NCBI GenBank assembly: GCA_963804005.1 | Contig: CAWDOP010000022.1 | Location: forward strand, 1-64,000 | Length of the DNA stretch: 64,000 nucleotides | Source: JAGXRK01 sp963804005 | Lineage (GTDB): Bacteria > Bacteroidota > Ignavibacteria > Ignavibacteriales > Ignavibacteriaceae | Direction: 5' to 3' | Shown here: piece by piece, positions 10,101-19,926 of the stretch | Layout: each line of letters starts with the position of its first letter | How positions within the stretch are numbered: the stretch's first letter is position 1 | Position numbers and translations under genes: made by a program | Notes under the pieces: generated by a model | What the model saw: the letters and a program-made list of their open reading frames with translations, nothing else | Databases searched by the model: none | What the model was told of the DNA's origin: nothing

Positions 10101-12608
10101 GCGCTCACATAAGTTTGGGCGGAATGGGTTTCCCCGGTTACATCAACAACATCCGCATAAACGGTATAATTGAAAACCGGATTTGTTTCTTTCGGCATGG
10201 AAAGATCGGGCACCAGTTCAAATTCAACTTTAAACTTTCCGTCTTTATCTGTTTTAGTTACACCGTTGGTGATTTCCATTTCAGTATTTCTTCCCCAATA
10301 CCAATTATAATAACTGCGCCACCTGTAATTAAAGTAAGGGAAGTAAACCGTTCTAACAACTCTATACTTAACATCTGCATCATTCAGATTAACACCCGAA
10401 TAGGTCTTTGCATAACCTTCTGCAGTTACATTATCATTGAGAGAGTAGCTGCCTTTAACCGGATCAAACTTAACTTCAAATTTAGGTCGTTTATATTCTT
10501 CAACTCTGAAATACTGTGAACCATTTTCATTTGCAATGTAATATTGCCCGCCGATCTTGCCCAGGGGAATTGCAAATTTTCCATTGAATGTTCCATATTC
10601 ACTTGTGGTAAAGGTAGCATCGGTTATTTTTTGATGGTTTGCATCAAAGAAAGTAACAGTTGTTTTTTTATCCGCAACTATTTTGTGATCCTTTTTACCA
10701 TCAGTATCTATAATCAATCCTTTGAAGTAAACAATTTGGCCAGGTCTATAAATTGCCCTGTCTAGATAGAAAAATGTTGTAGTTCTTTTTACCGGATCAT
10801 TGTTGTAGTAGAAGGAAGAATAATTATTCGATTCGAATCTGTCTTTGCCATTTATAAAAATAACTTTGTAGTTGTTATATTGATTTGATTCTTTCTTAAA
10901 CTCAAATCCGCCTTCGCGGTTTGTCTTTCCACTGCTCATTTTAAAGAATTTGTAAGCTCTGTCATCAGGAACATATTGTTGTCTGTAAATCTCATAATCA
11001 ATACTAGCTAAAGGATGCCCGGTTTCTCTGTGCAAGGCATAAAACTGCGTTAAGTTTTTTCCCATATCTCTTCTAAGATAACTGATGTTTGAAACCCACA
11101 TTTTAGAATATGCAACTGCATTTTTTATATAAGTGAAATTTTTATCAGTTGCTGTAAGTACAACGTATCTGCCAAAAGAAAGTGCCGGCATTTTAATTTC
11201 AACACTGTGGTTTTGATAATCTTTATCATCCGGTAGATCAATAGTCCATTCTTTAACAGGTTTTTGTGATGTATAAAGTTGTATGAGCTGTTGACTATTT
11301 AAACCATTCTCTTTGCTGTCAAGCTTTTCGCTCCAATTTATAATCCTTATGAAAACTTTTTCAACATTCTTAAAAGTAACCAGACTGCGGAAAGGCTTAT
11401 CTGCAATGTTGCCGTATTCAGTTTGAAATCCTAAACTTTTTTGCAGGATTGTATTCTGCAGCCATCTGCATTCCTGCGCATCAAAAGTATCAGGGTACTT
11501 GTTAATTGTTGAGTTACAAATATCCAGTGCTTTTTTAATTTCCCATTTATGATCTTCGGAAACATCTGCATTGTACTTTAGGCCTTCATTGTAATAATAA
11601 TTTGCCAAGTTAAATGAGATGAGAGAAGAATAGGGAACAGTGCTGAATTTTTCTTCAAGGTTGATTATGGCATTTAAGTATAGATTATGTTTCTTCGGAT
11701 TTATGCTGTTGCTGCGCATAAAATTTAATCTTGCCAGATCAACATCGATCAATGCATCTTTTTCATCATCATCAAGGTGAAATTTTATTAGTTTCTGGTA
11801 AAGTTGAATTGAATAAAACTTAAGCGAGAGTGAATCTTTTGTTTGATAACTTATATCAACAAAAACTTCTGGTAATGAAAAATCATCTTCGCTAGATAAT
11901 TCAAATTTGTAAATAGGATCAGTGACTGATGCTTCATCATTTATGTAAAATGAAAGTGCACTATGCGCAAGTAAATCATATAATGTCGGGCGAAGGTAAG
12001 ACTGCTGAGAATCGCTATAGTAAAGAATATCTTTAAAATCCTTTAATGAAATCTTTTTTAGTTCATCACTTCTTTCAAGAGAAGACTGGTAATATTTTAC
12101 AATTTCTCTTACTAGTCTCGAAAGATCCCACGTCTGAAAATCTTCATTATCAAAATTTACCGTTTCAGTTCTTTGCTGAAAACGCCACCTGTTGTTCTGG
12201 TAATACTGCCAGTAAATGTTTGCCAGAATTGATTCGAAGAATTGCATTTGCAGGAAAAGAAGCACTATTAATCTCAGCTTTTACATCATTTACTATTTTT
12301 ACGTGGCTGTCTTCTTCAGTATAGTTTGCAAATTTTAGTTTGTAAAAAATAGATTTGATAAACTGCGGATGATTCTTTTCACTTTTGGCGGTTTTATATA
12401 TTTCCTCAACTACTTCCAAGGCAGAACGGGTTAGACCTTTTTGCTCTAATGAATCAACTTTTCGCCAGGAAGATTTGTAATCACCTGTAAAATTGAATTC
12501 TGCCTTTTTGTTGTTCTTAAATAATTCTGTGTTAGTAATTATGCCGGCAATTGAAACAAAAGCAGTTGTCATCAGAATGACAAATATTAATAAGTTTTTA
12601 TTCTTCAT
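6523..12608 (-). pseudogene. Alpha-2-macroglobulin family protein with thioester motif, frame-broken
   Basis: This very large envelope protein (about 1,900 residues if repaired) has a signal peptide (MKNKNLLIFVILMTTAFVSIAG), macroglobulin-type beta domains, a bait-like region, and the thioester motif CIEQ near 8103-8114 in PYECIEQIFNRF. Bacterial macroglobulins are thought to trap host or rival proteases. The start at 12608 has GAGGA eight bases upstream. Breaks: a frame change near 12230 (after SASFPANAIL), one near 7600, an in-frame TAG near 7317 (WGW-stop-WYQAP), and one near 7265. The 3' end then runs into the 599-base duplication. The PBP1C gene that often accompanies macroglobulins is not adjacent. 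The family call is firm; loss of function is probable but depends on sequence accuracy. Confidence 0.88.
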
Positions 12609-12772
12609 AGTGGCTGTCCTCAATAAAAATTGATATTCACTTAAAATAATTTATAGAACTTCTTCAAAATACGATTGCTTTTACATTTCGTAATTCAATA
12701 TGTTCCCTAAAAAGGAATATTTTTTATTAAATCAGGCTTTCTTTATAATAAATTTTTAACTAATCAAAAATA

Positions 12773-14581
12773 TTAAAAAGTGCTTTTGTGAAGTTCCTCA
12801 ATAGTATTTAGCAAAGATTCAATTTTTTCAATTTTTATTTTTGCGTAATTTTCATCTGGCTTTATTATGAGGGCTTTTTCATAATAGGATTTTGCTTCCG
12901 CATATTTCTTTTCACTAAGAAGTTCATCTGCCTTACTAATGTTCTGTGTATAGGAAGTCTGCAGCTCAACATTCGTCTTTTTCATCTTTAATTTCTCGCC
13001 GGATTCTTCAACAATCATTTTCTTAAACTCATCAGGATATCCGATATTTTTAGGTTTGAATAATTCATTCTTTGAAATTCCATCCATATACTTTAACAAT
13101 AAATTTTCACCAAGCTGTTTCCAGGTTTTATAAGTTTGATCTGCCGATGATATTGAGTAGCTAGTCAGATATTCAATTGCTTCGCCCTCGGAATTTTTAA
13201 GTAACGATAACGCTGTTGCTTCAACATTTTCTTGCTGAGCTAAGTATGTACCTTCAAGTTCATTCTGAGTTTTCTTTACATCATCTATAACTACTGAATA
13301 TTTCAGGTATGAAAAATTTGAAACAAAATTGAAAACCCAAAATGCAGAATCCCAACTAAACTTCGATATCGAGCCAACATCATGTGAAAAGTTATATGGA
13401 ACTTTGATCATTGAAGCATACATTGGCGTGTAAACTGTAAAGTATGTGTCATCAACACCAAACCAAAAAACCCCACCAACTTCTCTTGGCAAATAAGAGC
13501 GCGCTTGGGAAACAAATGAAAATCCTGTTTGCGGAGTAGAGATTGGTCTTTCGTGAAAATATTCTTCCCCATTGTACTCCCAAACTAACGGACGCCATCT
13601 ATATGGCATTTGATAAGGTTCTGCTGCAATTCCTTTCGTCATATCTAATTCAGTTCCCTCATAGTGGTCACGCATTAGATTCATTACATCGTGAACAGAT
13701 ATTTTTTTATCAGGCTTGATGTACAAAGGCAATCTCTCCAATGATTCCCCTTTAATGTATGAAAGATATTTATCCATATCTGAATTACATCTTCTAAATA
13801 ATGACCAGACTCTTGCATCGCAAAATCGTATCGCACCAAAATCTAACGGAGCATAAGCATCAGCGAAATTAAATTCAGAATCTTTTCCTGTGAAATAGCC
13901 TTTCTCTCTTGCAAAAGAAATTACATCAGGAGCATAAAGACAATTTTCAGGATCATTTAATGGAAAAGTTGTTATTCGTGATTGGTTTGCATGACCTGAA
14001 ACGTAACCATCCGGAATTTTTACTGCAACCCAAACCGTTCCTTTGTTTCCTTCACCTTTTCCAATCATCTCAAGTATCCACGCTTCATTTGCATCTGCAA
14101 TTGAAAATGATTCGCCAGAACTACAGTATCCATATTCATTGACAAGGTCAGTCATAATTTTAATAGCTTCACGCGCAGTTTTAGCTCTTTGAAGAGCGAT
14201 AAACATTAAACTGCCGTAATCAATTATTCCTTTGGAATCGACAAGCCCTTCTCTTCCACCAAAAGTAGTTTCACCAATTACAACCTGATGTTCGTTCATA
14301 TTTCCGATTACGTTATAAGTGACTGAAACCTGAGGAATTTTTCCAAGGAATTTTCCCGAATCCCATTCATAAATTTCTAACCAGGTACCATTTTGGTAAA
14401 CAACAGCCGGATAATGATAAAGCTCACCATAAAATCCGTAAGAATCAGCTGAGTAAGTTACCATAACAGAGCCATCAACACTTGCGCCCTTTGTAACTAT
14501 AAAGTTTGTACAGGCATTATTAGTATTAACAAATAAAAAGCTTACAGCTATTACAGCGGATAAAATAATTTTTCTTATCAT
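12773..14581 (-). CDS. Secreted C69-family dipeptidase with C-terminal TPR segment
   Basis: This 602-residue protein has a signal peptide of 23 residues followed at once by Cys24 (NACTNFIVTKGAS). That is the arrangement of C69 N-terminal-nucleophile peptidases, where removal of the leader exposes the catalytic cysteine. GSVMVTYSADSYGFYGEL and the WILEMIGKGEG block match the family. After the roughly 500-residue peptidase comes a helical tail with a TPR-like repeat (ADELLSEKKYAEAKSYYEKA), which is unusual and may bind a partner. AAGGAAT precedes the ATG. It is likely periplasmic or surface-located and degrades dipeptides. It is a single gene with no operon partner; the downstream macroglobulin gene starts 165 bases further on and may be separate. 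Confidence 0.88.
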   Translation of the reverse strand: MIRKIILSAVIAVSFLFVNTNNACTNFIVTKGASVDGSVMVTYSADSYGFYGELYHYPAVVYQNGTWLEIYEWDSGKFLGKIPQVSVTYNVIGNMNEHQVVIGETTFGGREGLVDSKGIIDYGSLMFIALQRAKTAREAIKIMTDLVNEYGYCSSGESFSIADANEAWILEMIGKGEGNKGTVWVAVKIPDGYVSGHANQSRITTFPLNDPENCLYAPDVISFAREKGYFTGKDSEFNFADAYAPLDFGAIRFCDARVWSLFRRCNSDMDKYLSYIKGESLERLPLYIKPDKKISVHDVMNLMRDHYEGTELDMTKGIAAEPYQMPYRWRPLVWEYNGEEYFHERPISTPQTGFSFVSQARSYLPREVGGVFWFGVDDTYFTVYTPMYASMIKVPYNFSHDVGSISKFSWDSAFWVFNFVSNFSYLKYSVVIDDVKKTQNELEGTYLAQQENVEATALSLLKNSEGEAIEYLTSYSISSADQTYKTWKQLGENLLLKYMDGISKNELFKPKNIGYPDEFKKMIVEESGEKLKMKKTNVELQTSYTQNISKADELLSEKKYAEAKSYYEKALIIKPDENYAKIKIEKIESLLNTIEELHKSTF

Positions 14582-14753
14582 AATTATTCCTTCTCTTGGT
14601 TAGTACATCTAAAAAAATATTGATGGCAAGATAAGAAAAACAGTTGGAATGAAGAATAAAAATCGGTGCTTTAAACCATTTTTGCTGCCCCGATTTAAGG
14701 ATTTAATGTGCAATATTTACTAATTTGTAGACAAACAAATAAGGGCTTTTAAA

Positions 14754-15086
14754 ATGATACGGTTATCCTACATACTTGGTGTAATAATTTTATTACTTTC
14801 TATTTATTTGGGGTATAAAATTCAGAATAATTACATAATTGTTTTATCCGGATTGCTGATAGTTGCAAATATTTCTGCATTTATAAAATTCCGCCAAAAA
14901 AATGATTTGTTCAATGTGATTGTTAATATGAGTAACTGTGTAATATGTTTCTTTATCGGTTTTGAAATAATGGAAGGAGAAAAAACTTACCTAATATGGA
15001 TCTATTTTGTTTCAGCATTTATTTTTCTGATAGCTACCTATATAATATATAGTAGAAATTTAAAACCGTTTAAAAAGTTTTCGTAA
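14754..15086 (+). CDS. Small four-helix membrane protein, unknown function
   Basis: This 110-residue protein is nearly all hydrophobic, with four predicted membrane segments at roughly 3-22, 27-46, 58-75 and 82-102 and a basic C-terminus (RNLKPFKKFS). I do not recognise a family. It lies 39 bases upstream of a secreted SRPBCC protein in the same direction. No strong ribosome site precedes the ATG. Confidence 0.6.
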   Translation: MIRLSYILGVIILLLSIYLGYKIQNNYIIVLSGLLIVANISAFIKFRQKNDLFNVIVNMSNCVICFFIGFEIMEGEKTYLIWIYFVSAFIFLIATYIIYSRNLKPFKKFS

Positions 15087-15124
15087 GAATGTTTTATGAT
15101 TTTCTATCCTAGTATGGAGGTAAA

Positions 15125-15652
15125 ATGAAAATACTTTTATTTGCATTTTCACTTTTTTTGATAACTGTTTTTCCTCAGGAATCAGAAAAAATCACTCCTC
15201 ATTTTGATATATTCGCATTTGAAAAGGAAGTTACACTTCCGGGTTCACCAGAAGAAATTTTTGATGCTGCTACAGGAGATATAAGCGGCTGGTGGGATCA
15301 TTCATTTTCAGAAAATCCTAAAAAGTTTTTTATTGAACCAAAACCGGGAGGTGGATTTTATGAGATCTTTGATGATGAAGGTAACGGAGTTTTACACGCA
15401 ACTGTAATTTATTCTCAGCGTGGAAAAATGATAAGATTCGATGGTCCACTTGGTTTATCCGGCAGAGCAGTACAAATTGTGACAACCTATGAGTTTTCTT
15501 CTATTGGAAATGACTCAACTTTAATGAAGATATCTGTTCATGGATCGGGTGAATTGGAAAAAGGATTGCCTGCAATTGTTGAAAGGGTGTGGGAACATTT
15601 CATATTTGAAAGGTTTGAACCTTATGTCGAGGAAGAAAAACATATCAGGTAA
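15125..15652 (+). CDS. Exported SRPBCC (START-like) domain protein
   Basis: This 175-residue protein begins with a signal peptide (MKILLFAFSLFLITVFPQ) and then has an SRPBCC/AHSA1-like ligand-binding fold. Features include the strand-helix opening EVTLPGSPEEIFDAATGDIS, WWDHSF, GGGFYEIFDDEGNGVLHATV and the closing long helix ERVWEHFIFERFEPYVEEE. Such domains bind hydrophobic ligands; an exported version is less common. AGTATGGAGG precedes the start. It may be cotranscribed with the small membrane protein before it. Ligand and role cannot be read from the sequence. Confidence 0.7.
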   Translation: MKILLFAFSLFLITVFPQESEKITPHFDIFAFEKEVTLPGSPEEIFDAATGDISGWWDHSFSENPKKFFIEPKPGGGFYEIFDDEGNGVLHATVIYSQRGKMIRFDGPLGLSGRAVQIVTTYEFSSIGNDSTLMKISVHGSGELEKGLPAIVERVWEHFIFERFEPYVEEEKHIR

Positions 15653-15719
15653 TTTTAATTAAAACAGTTTTTTATTTCTAATTTTATTCGCAATTTCAGT
15701 TCAACAAAATATAAAACTT

Positions 15720-16106
15720 ATGAATTGTCCGGCTTGTAAAGAAACGCTTGTAATTCTTGAACTTCACAGTATCGAAATTGACTACTGCACAAATTGCAAT
15801 GGTATCTGGCTCGATGCAGGTGAAATGGAACTTATGATTGACAATGAAACTGAAAGAGCAAGACTTCTTCAGTCACTAATGGTAATTAATAACTCAAAAG
15901 AGAAAAAACTTCGTTGTCCGGTTTGTAGAAAAAAAATGGAAAAGGTTAAACATCGTCAGGTAGATATTATTACTGATAAATGTGTAAAGAATCATGGAAT
16001 TTGGTTTGATAAAGGAGAACTGGAAGAGATAATCAAATCAGCATCAGTGCAAGACGAAAATAAGTTTGCTGTTTTGTTAAAAGAATTATTCAATCAAAAA
16101 AATTAA
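15720..16106 (+). CDS. Double TFIIB-type zinc-ribbon protein
   Basis: This 128-residue protein consists of two zinc-ribbon units of the zf-TFIIB family. The first is MNCPAC...CTNCNGIWLDAGEMELM; the second is LRCPVC...CVKNHGIWFDKGELEEI, in which one metal-binding position is altered (CVKNHG in place of CxxC). The GIW(L/F)D(A/K)GE signature is typical. It is first in a tight group with lemA (13-base gap) and the M48 protease, whose C-terminus also carries a zinc ribbon. That suggests a shared membrane protein quality-control or stress task. No catalytic domain is visible. Confidence 0.85.
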   Translation: MNCPACKETLVILELHSIEIDYCTNCNGIWLDAGEMELMIDNETERARLLQSLMVINNSKEKKLRCPVCRKKMEKVKHRQVDIITDKCVKNHGIWFDKGELEEIIKSASVQDENKFAVLLKELFNQKN

Positions 16107-16119
16107 GTAAGGAGAATAA

Positions 16120-16677
16120 ATGATAGGTGTAGTAATTGTTCTTGTAATTATAGTAGCGCTAATATTTTTAGTTATTTCAATTTACAATGCTCTTATCCGT
16201 CTGAGAAATCAGGTGAAGAATGCATGGTCACAAATTGATGTTCAACTAAAAAGACGTCATGATCTTATTCCGAATCTTATTGAAACTGTAAAAGGTTATA
16301 TGACGCATGAGCGTGAAATAATGGAAAACATAACCAAATACAGAAGCCAGGCTATAGGTGCAAATACTGTTGGTGAAAAAGCTCAGGCGGAAGGATTATT
16401 AAGCGGAGCTCTCGGTCAATTACGTATTCAGGTCGAAAATTATCCTGACCTCAAGGCAAATCAGAATTTTCTTGCTCTTCAGGAAGAATTAACATCAACT
16501 GAAAATAAAATTTCTTTTGCCCGTCAGGCATATAACGATCAGGTTTTATTCTTCAATAATAAAATTCAGATGTTCCCTTCAAACATTATAGCGGGAATGT
16601 TTGGTTTTAAGGAAGAAGAATTTTTCCAGATTGAAGATCAAAAAGAAAAAGAGGTTCCAAAGGTTAAATTTTCATAA
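16120..16677 (+). CDS. lemA: LemA family protein
   Basis: This 185-residue protein has one N-terminal membrane helix (residues 2-24) and the long coiled-coil bundle of LemA proteins: NQVKNAWSQIDVQLKRRHDL followed by IPNLIETVKGYMTHERE. It ends with NKIQMFPSNIIAGMFGF, the usual family close. AAGGAG lies just upstream of the ATG. LemA is often encoded beside HtpX-like M48 proteases, as here (16-base gap), and is thought to act at the cell envelope. Its molecular role is not established. Confidence 0.95.
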   Translation: MIGVVIVLVIIVALIFLVISIYNALIRLRNQVKNAWSQIDVQLKRRHDLIPNLIETVKGYMTHEREIMENITKYRSQAIGANTVGEKAQAEGLLSGALGQLRIQVENYPDLKANQNFLALQEELTSTENKISFARQAYNDQVLFFNNKIQMFPSNIIAGMFGFKEEEFFQIEDQKEKEVPKVKFS

Positions 16678-16692
16678 ATAAAGTCTTAGTAT

Positions 16693-17910
16693 ATGTGGGA
16701 ACTTATTGAAGCTAATCGACAAAAGTCGATTTTATTATTTATCGGACTCGGAGCAATATTATTTTTTGCCGGGTATATCTTTGGTAGATTTTATAATTCT
16801 GATTATGGTGGTCCTCTTGGTGTGTTGATAGGACTTTCCATCTGGCTTATACTATCAATAATAAGTTACTCTGCCGGAAGCAAAATTTTGCTGAGTATTA
16901 GCGGAGCTAAAGAAGTAACTAAAGCTGTTCATCCTCAACTATTTAATGTTGTTGAGGAGATGAAAATTGCTGCAAATCTTCCATACCTTCCTAAGGTTTA
17001 TATAATTGATGATCCTGCACCAAATGCGTTTGCAGCGGGAATAAAGCCTGAGAATACGGCGATTGCTGTTACTGCAGGACTTTTAGGAAAATTAAACCGT
17101 GATGAATTGCAGGGTGTTATTGCTCACGAAATGGCTCATGTTGTAAATCGTGATGTTTTATTAATGACTTTTGCCGGAGTGATGATTGGTTCAATCACAA
17201 TTTTATCAGAAGTTTTTTTGAGAAGCTTATTTTACGGTGGAAGTTCAAGATATAAATCAAAATCATCTGGAAAAGGCGGGCAGATACAATTAATAATAAT
17301 GATAGTTGCCTTGATCTTTGCAATACTCGCTCCGCTAATGGCAAGACTTCTTTATTTAGGAATTTCAAGAAAACGAGAATATCTTGCTGATGCTTCAGCA
17401 GTAAGATTAACCAGGTATCCTGAAGGTTTAGCTTCCGCTCTGGAAAAAATTTCTGAAAACACTCTCGATATGAAAAAAGCAAATTCAATAACTGCTCCAA
17501 TGTATATCGTAAATCCGTTGAAACAGAAAGGGATGAAATTATCAAATCTTACAAGCACACACCCGCCAATTTCTGAGAGAATAAGAATACTTAGAGCGAT
17601 GCAGCAGGGAGTTCATTACTTAAGTTATCAAAGTGCATTTCAGTTTATTAGGAATTCTCGTGAAAAAATTCTTCCCGCCACTGCTTCATTAGATGCAATA
17701 CCTATAGTGATGAAAAGACCTACATCAGGTTGGTATGATGAATATGATAAAATAGCAGCAAAGCGTACTTCTGGTGATTTAATTATGCAGTTGAATGATT
17801 TTTCTTTTATCCATTGTGCCTGTGGTGTAAAAATTAAAGTTACCCCTGATTATAAAAAGAATTCAATTACTTGTCCCCGCTGCGGTAAAGTTCATACTCT
17901 ATCAGGATAA
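16693..17910 (+). CDS. M48 membrane metalloprotease (HtpX-like) with C-terminal zinc ribbon
   Basis: This 405-residue HtpX-like protease has two N-terminal membrane helices (about 14-32 and 45-66), the zinc motif HEMAH near residue 145 in VIAHEMAHVVNRD, and two further helices around 157-178 and 198-224. The downstream glutamate block KREYLADASAVRLTRYPEG completes the metal site. Such proteases degrade misfolded membrane proteins. The last 40 residues add a ribbon (CACGVKIKV and CPRCGKVHTL) that is not part of ordinary HtpX; it echoes the zinc-ribbon gene two positions upstream. It is the last gene of the group. Confidence 0.92.
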   Translation: MWELIEANRQKSILLFIGLGAILFFAGYIFGRFYNSDYGGPLGVLIGLSIWLILSIISYSAGSKILLSISGAKEVTKAVHPQLFNVVEEMKIAANLPYLPKVYIIDDPAPNAFAAGIKPENTAIAVTAGLLGKLNRDELQGVIAHEMAHVVNRDVLLMTFAGVMIGSITILSEVFLRSLFYGGSSRYKSKSSGKGGQIQLIIMIVALIFAILAPLMARLLYLGISRKREYLADASAVRLTRYPEGLASALEKISENTLDMKKANSITAPMYIVNPLKQKGMKLSNLTSTHPPISERIRILRAMQQGVHYLSYQSAFQFIRNSREKILPATASLDAIPIVMKRPTSGWYDEYDKIAAKRTSGDLIMQLNDFSFIHCACGVKIKVTPDYKKNSITCPRCGKVHTLSG

Positions 17911-18031
17911 CTTAAACAAGCCAAAATCGATAAAGAGTAATGAATAAAGAACAGTTTTATTCTTTTCCGTTAAAAAGTAAGAATATAAAAGTCGTTATTT
18001 AACAATTGTCGTATTCAGCAATGCAAAATTA

Positions 18032-18560
18032 CTATTTATAACCTTCAACCTTAGAAATGCATTTGCGGCAGAACGTGTTTCCCTTTATATCTACTTCTTC
18101 AATTCCATTTGATGAGTGCATCACACAGTCCCAATCAATGCAATGACGCAGACCGTAACAATGCCCAAGCTCGTGAAGTGCTTCTTTAATCGTACGCTCA
18201 AATAAAAGATTTTCGTTTGAAATGCCGGAATAAAATTCTTCGTGCAAACGACAGACAGAAAGAATGGAATGTTTTCCGTTAAGCTGCGCTTCACCAAAAA
18301 TAAAAGTTAATGCAGGAACGAAAATATCCACATCTGTTAACATAATTATTTTACCGTTAAATTCATCCGTAAGCTTCATTGCCTCGGCAATAATCTGTGT
18401 GGAAAAATATTGTTTGCGATCTATAGAGAAGAAATCATCAAGATTTATTTTTAGGTCAATGACATGAATTCTGGAAGAAAACCTTTTGGATAATTCTAGT
18501 AACAAGGTTTTGTAGCAGCAAAGTGCTGTAAAATTTAATCGGTGCAATAAAGATATTCAT
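18032..18560 (-). pseudogene. amzA: Archaemetzincin-like zinc protease, one N-terminal frame break
   Basis: The C-terminal part has the complete archaemetzincin signature: HELGHCYGLRH, then CxxxxCVMHSSNG, then DIKGNTFCRKC, binding one catalytic and one structural zinc. The natural start is the ATG at 18560, which overlaps the stop of the upstream regulator as TGATG. It reads MNIFIAPIKFYSTLLLQNLV and then loses frame near 18500, where the other frame resumes at LLLELSKRFSSRIHVIDL. A shorter in-frame ATG start at 18547 exists, but it would give an unnatural N-terminus. Overlap with a sigma54 activator gene means it is the last gene of the signalling operon, an unusual place for this protease. 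Its substrate is unknown. Confidence 0.82.
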
Positions 18561-19915
18561 CAATACTTATCTTTGCGGAGGCCGTATTTATTTATTTTAT
18601 TGTAAAGTGTAACCCTATCAATCTTAAGTATCAGAGCGGTTTTAGAAATATTCCAACTATTCTCATTTAAGATATTAAGAATATACTTACTCTCCATTGA
18701 AGAAAGACTTTTCTCGTCACCATTTAATTCAAAGTTATTACTTGAAACATGAAAAGGGAGATCATCAACAATAATAGAACTAGTTTTACCAACCACCATC
18801 GCTCTTTCTATCGCATTTTCTAATTCACGAACATTGCCCGGCCAATTATGGTTTATTAGAAAATCCATTGCCTCTTTAGAAACACTTTTTATCTTTTTAT
18901 TCATTGCAGTTGAAAATTTATTAATGAAGAAATTTACAAGCAGAGGAATATCATCTCTTCTTTCACGCAGCGGTGGTATAACAATAGTAAAAACATTCAA
19001 TCTGTAGTATAAATCTTCTCTAAACTTGCCTGCTTTAACAAGTTCTTCCAGAGGTTCATTTGTTGCAGTAATTACCCTAAAATCACTTTTTATTAATTCA
19101 TTTCCGCCAACTCGGTTAAACTGTTTTGTTTCAATAACTCTTAACAGCTCAATCTGCATCTTAAGGGAAATAGAGCCAATTTCATCAAGAAAAATTGTTC
19201 CTCTATCTGCCATTTCAAATTTCCCTTTTCTTTTGAATTGAGCGCCTGTAAATGAGCCCTTTTCGTGTCCGAACAATTCGCTTTCGAGAAGCGATTCTGT
19301 CAAGGCGCCGCAGTTTACGGTAATAATCGGGAAATATTTCCTGCTGCTATTAATATGGATGGCTTTTGCAACCAATTCTTTTCCCGTGCCGCTATCACCT
19401 CTGATTATAACTGTAGTATCTGTGCGGGCGACACTGTGCACAAGTTCATAAATTTTTTTCATCTGAAAACTCTCACCGATCAGATTATCCGGTTTGATTA
19501 TTTCATCTATATTTTCTTTCAACTGAATGTTTTCAATTTTAAGCGCCCGTTGTTCAAGGGCTCTTTTGACGAGATGCGCAAGCTCGTCGGGATCAATAGG
19601 TTTTGTTACATAATCATAGGCGCCGGTTTTCAAAGCGGTAATGGCGGTTGGTACCGAAGCGAAGGCAGTGATGAGGATAATAAGAGCATCTTTATCAATT
19701 GCTTTAATTTTGGATAACAAATCCAAGCCACTCATGCCCGGCATTTTCATGTCCACAAGAAGAAGATCAAATTTCTCCTTTTCATATTTTTCTAAGGCAG
19801 TTTCTCCATCCTCGGCAGTATCAACTAGATAATCTTCTTCTTCGAACCAGTGATAAAGAGATTCCCTCACAATTTTTTCATCATCGACTATTAGAATTTT
19901 TTCTTTTTTATCCAT
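18560..19915 (-). CDS. Sigma54-dependent response regulator, NtrC/AtoC type
   Basis: This 451-residue activator has three parts. The receiver domain (1-120) has the phosphorylatable Asp55 in LLVDMKMPGMSG and KPI as switch lysine. The AAA+ sigma54 domain (about 140-375) has Walker A GDSGTGKE, the sigma54 loop GSFTGA (Ser instead of the usual Ala), and Walker B TIFLDEIGS. The C-terminal Fis-type helix-turn-helix is at 405-448 (NISKTALILKIDRVTLYNKI). It lies 11 bases after a histidine kinase gene, its likely partner. It probably activates a sigma54 promoter; a candidate lies upstream of the same operon at 25400-25414. The gene is intact. Confidence 0.95.
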   Translation of the reverse strand: MDKKEKILIVDDEKIVRESLYHWFEEEDYLVDTAEDGETALEKYEKEKFDLLLVDMKMPGMSGLDLLSKIKAIDKDALIILITAFASVPTAITALKTGAYDYVTKPIDPDELAHLVKRALEQRALKIENIQLKENIDEIIKPDNLIGESFQMKKIYELVHSVARTDTTVIIRGDSGTGKELVAKAIHINSSRKYFPIITVNCGALTESLLESELFGHEKGSFTGAQFKRKGKFEMADRGTIFLDEIGSISLKMQIELLRVIETKQFNRVGGNELIKSDFRVITATNEPLEELVKAGKFREDLYYRLNVFTIVIPPLRERRDDIPLLVNFFINKFSTAMNKKIKSVSKEAMDFLINHNWPGNVRELENAIERAMVVGKTSSIIVDDLPFHVSSNNFELNGDEKSLSSMESKYILNILNENSWNISKTALILKIDRVTLYNKINKYGLRKDKY

Positions 19916-19926
19916 AAAACTTCCTC

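Noticed and set aside
10052..10519. Long plus-strand open frame opposite the macroglobulin gene
   Set aside because: It is the antisense shadow of a clearly coding minus strand.
16693..17910. Frame break in the M48 protease
   Set aside because: Metal motif, helices and the C-terminal ribbon are all in one frame; the ribbon is a true extension.
19265..19717. Plus-strand open frame of 150 codons opposite the sigma54 activator
   Set aside because: Antisense shadow; the minus strand carries all AAA+ motifs intact.
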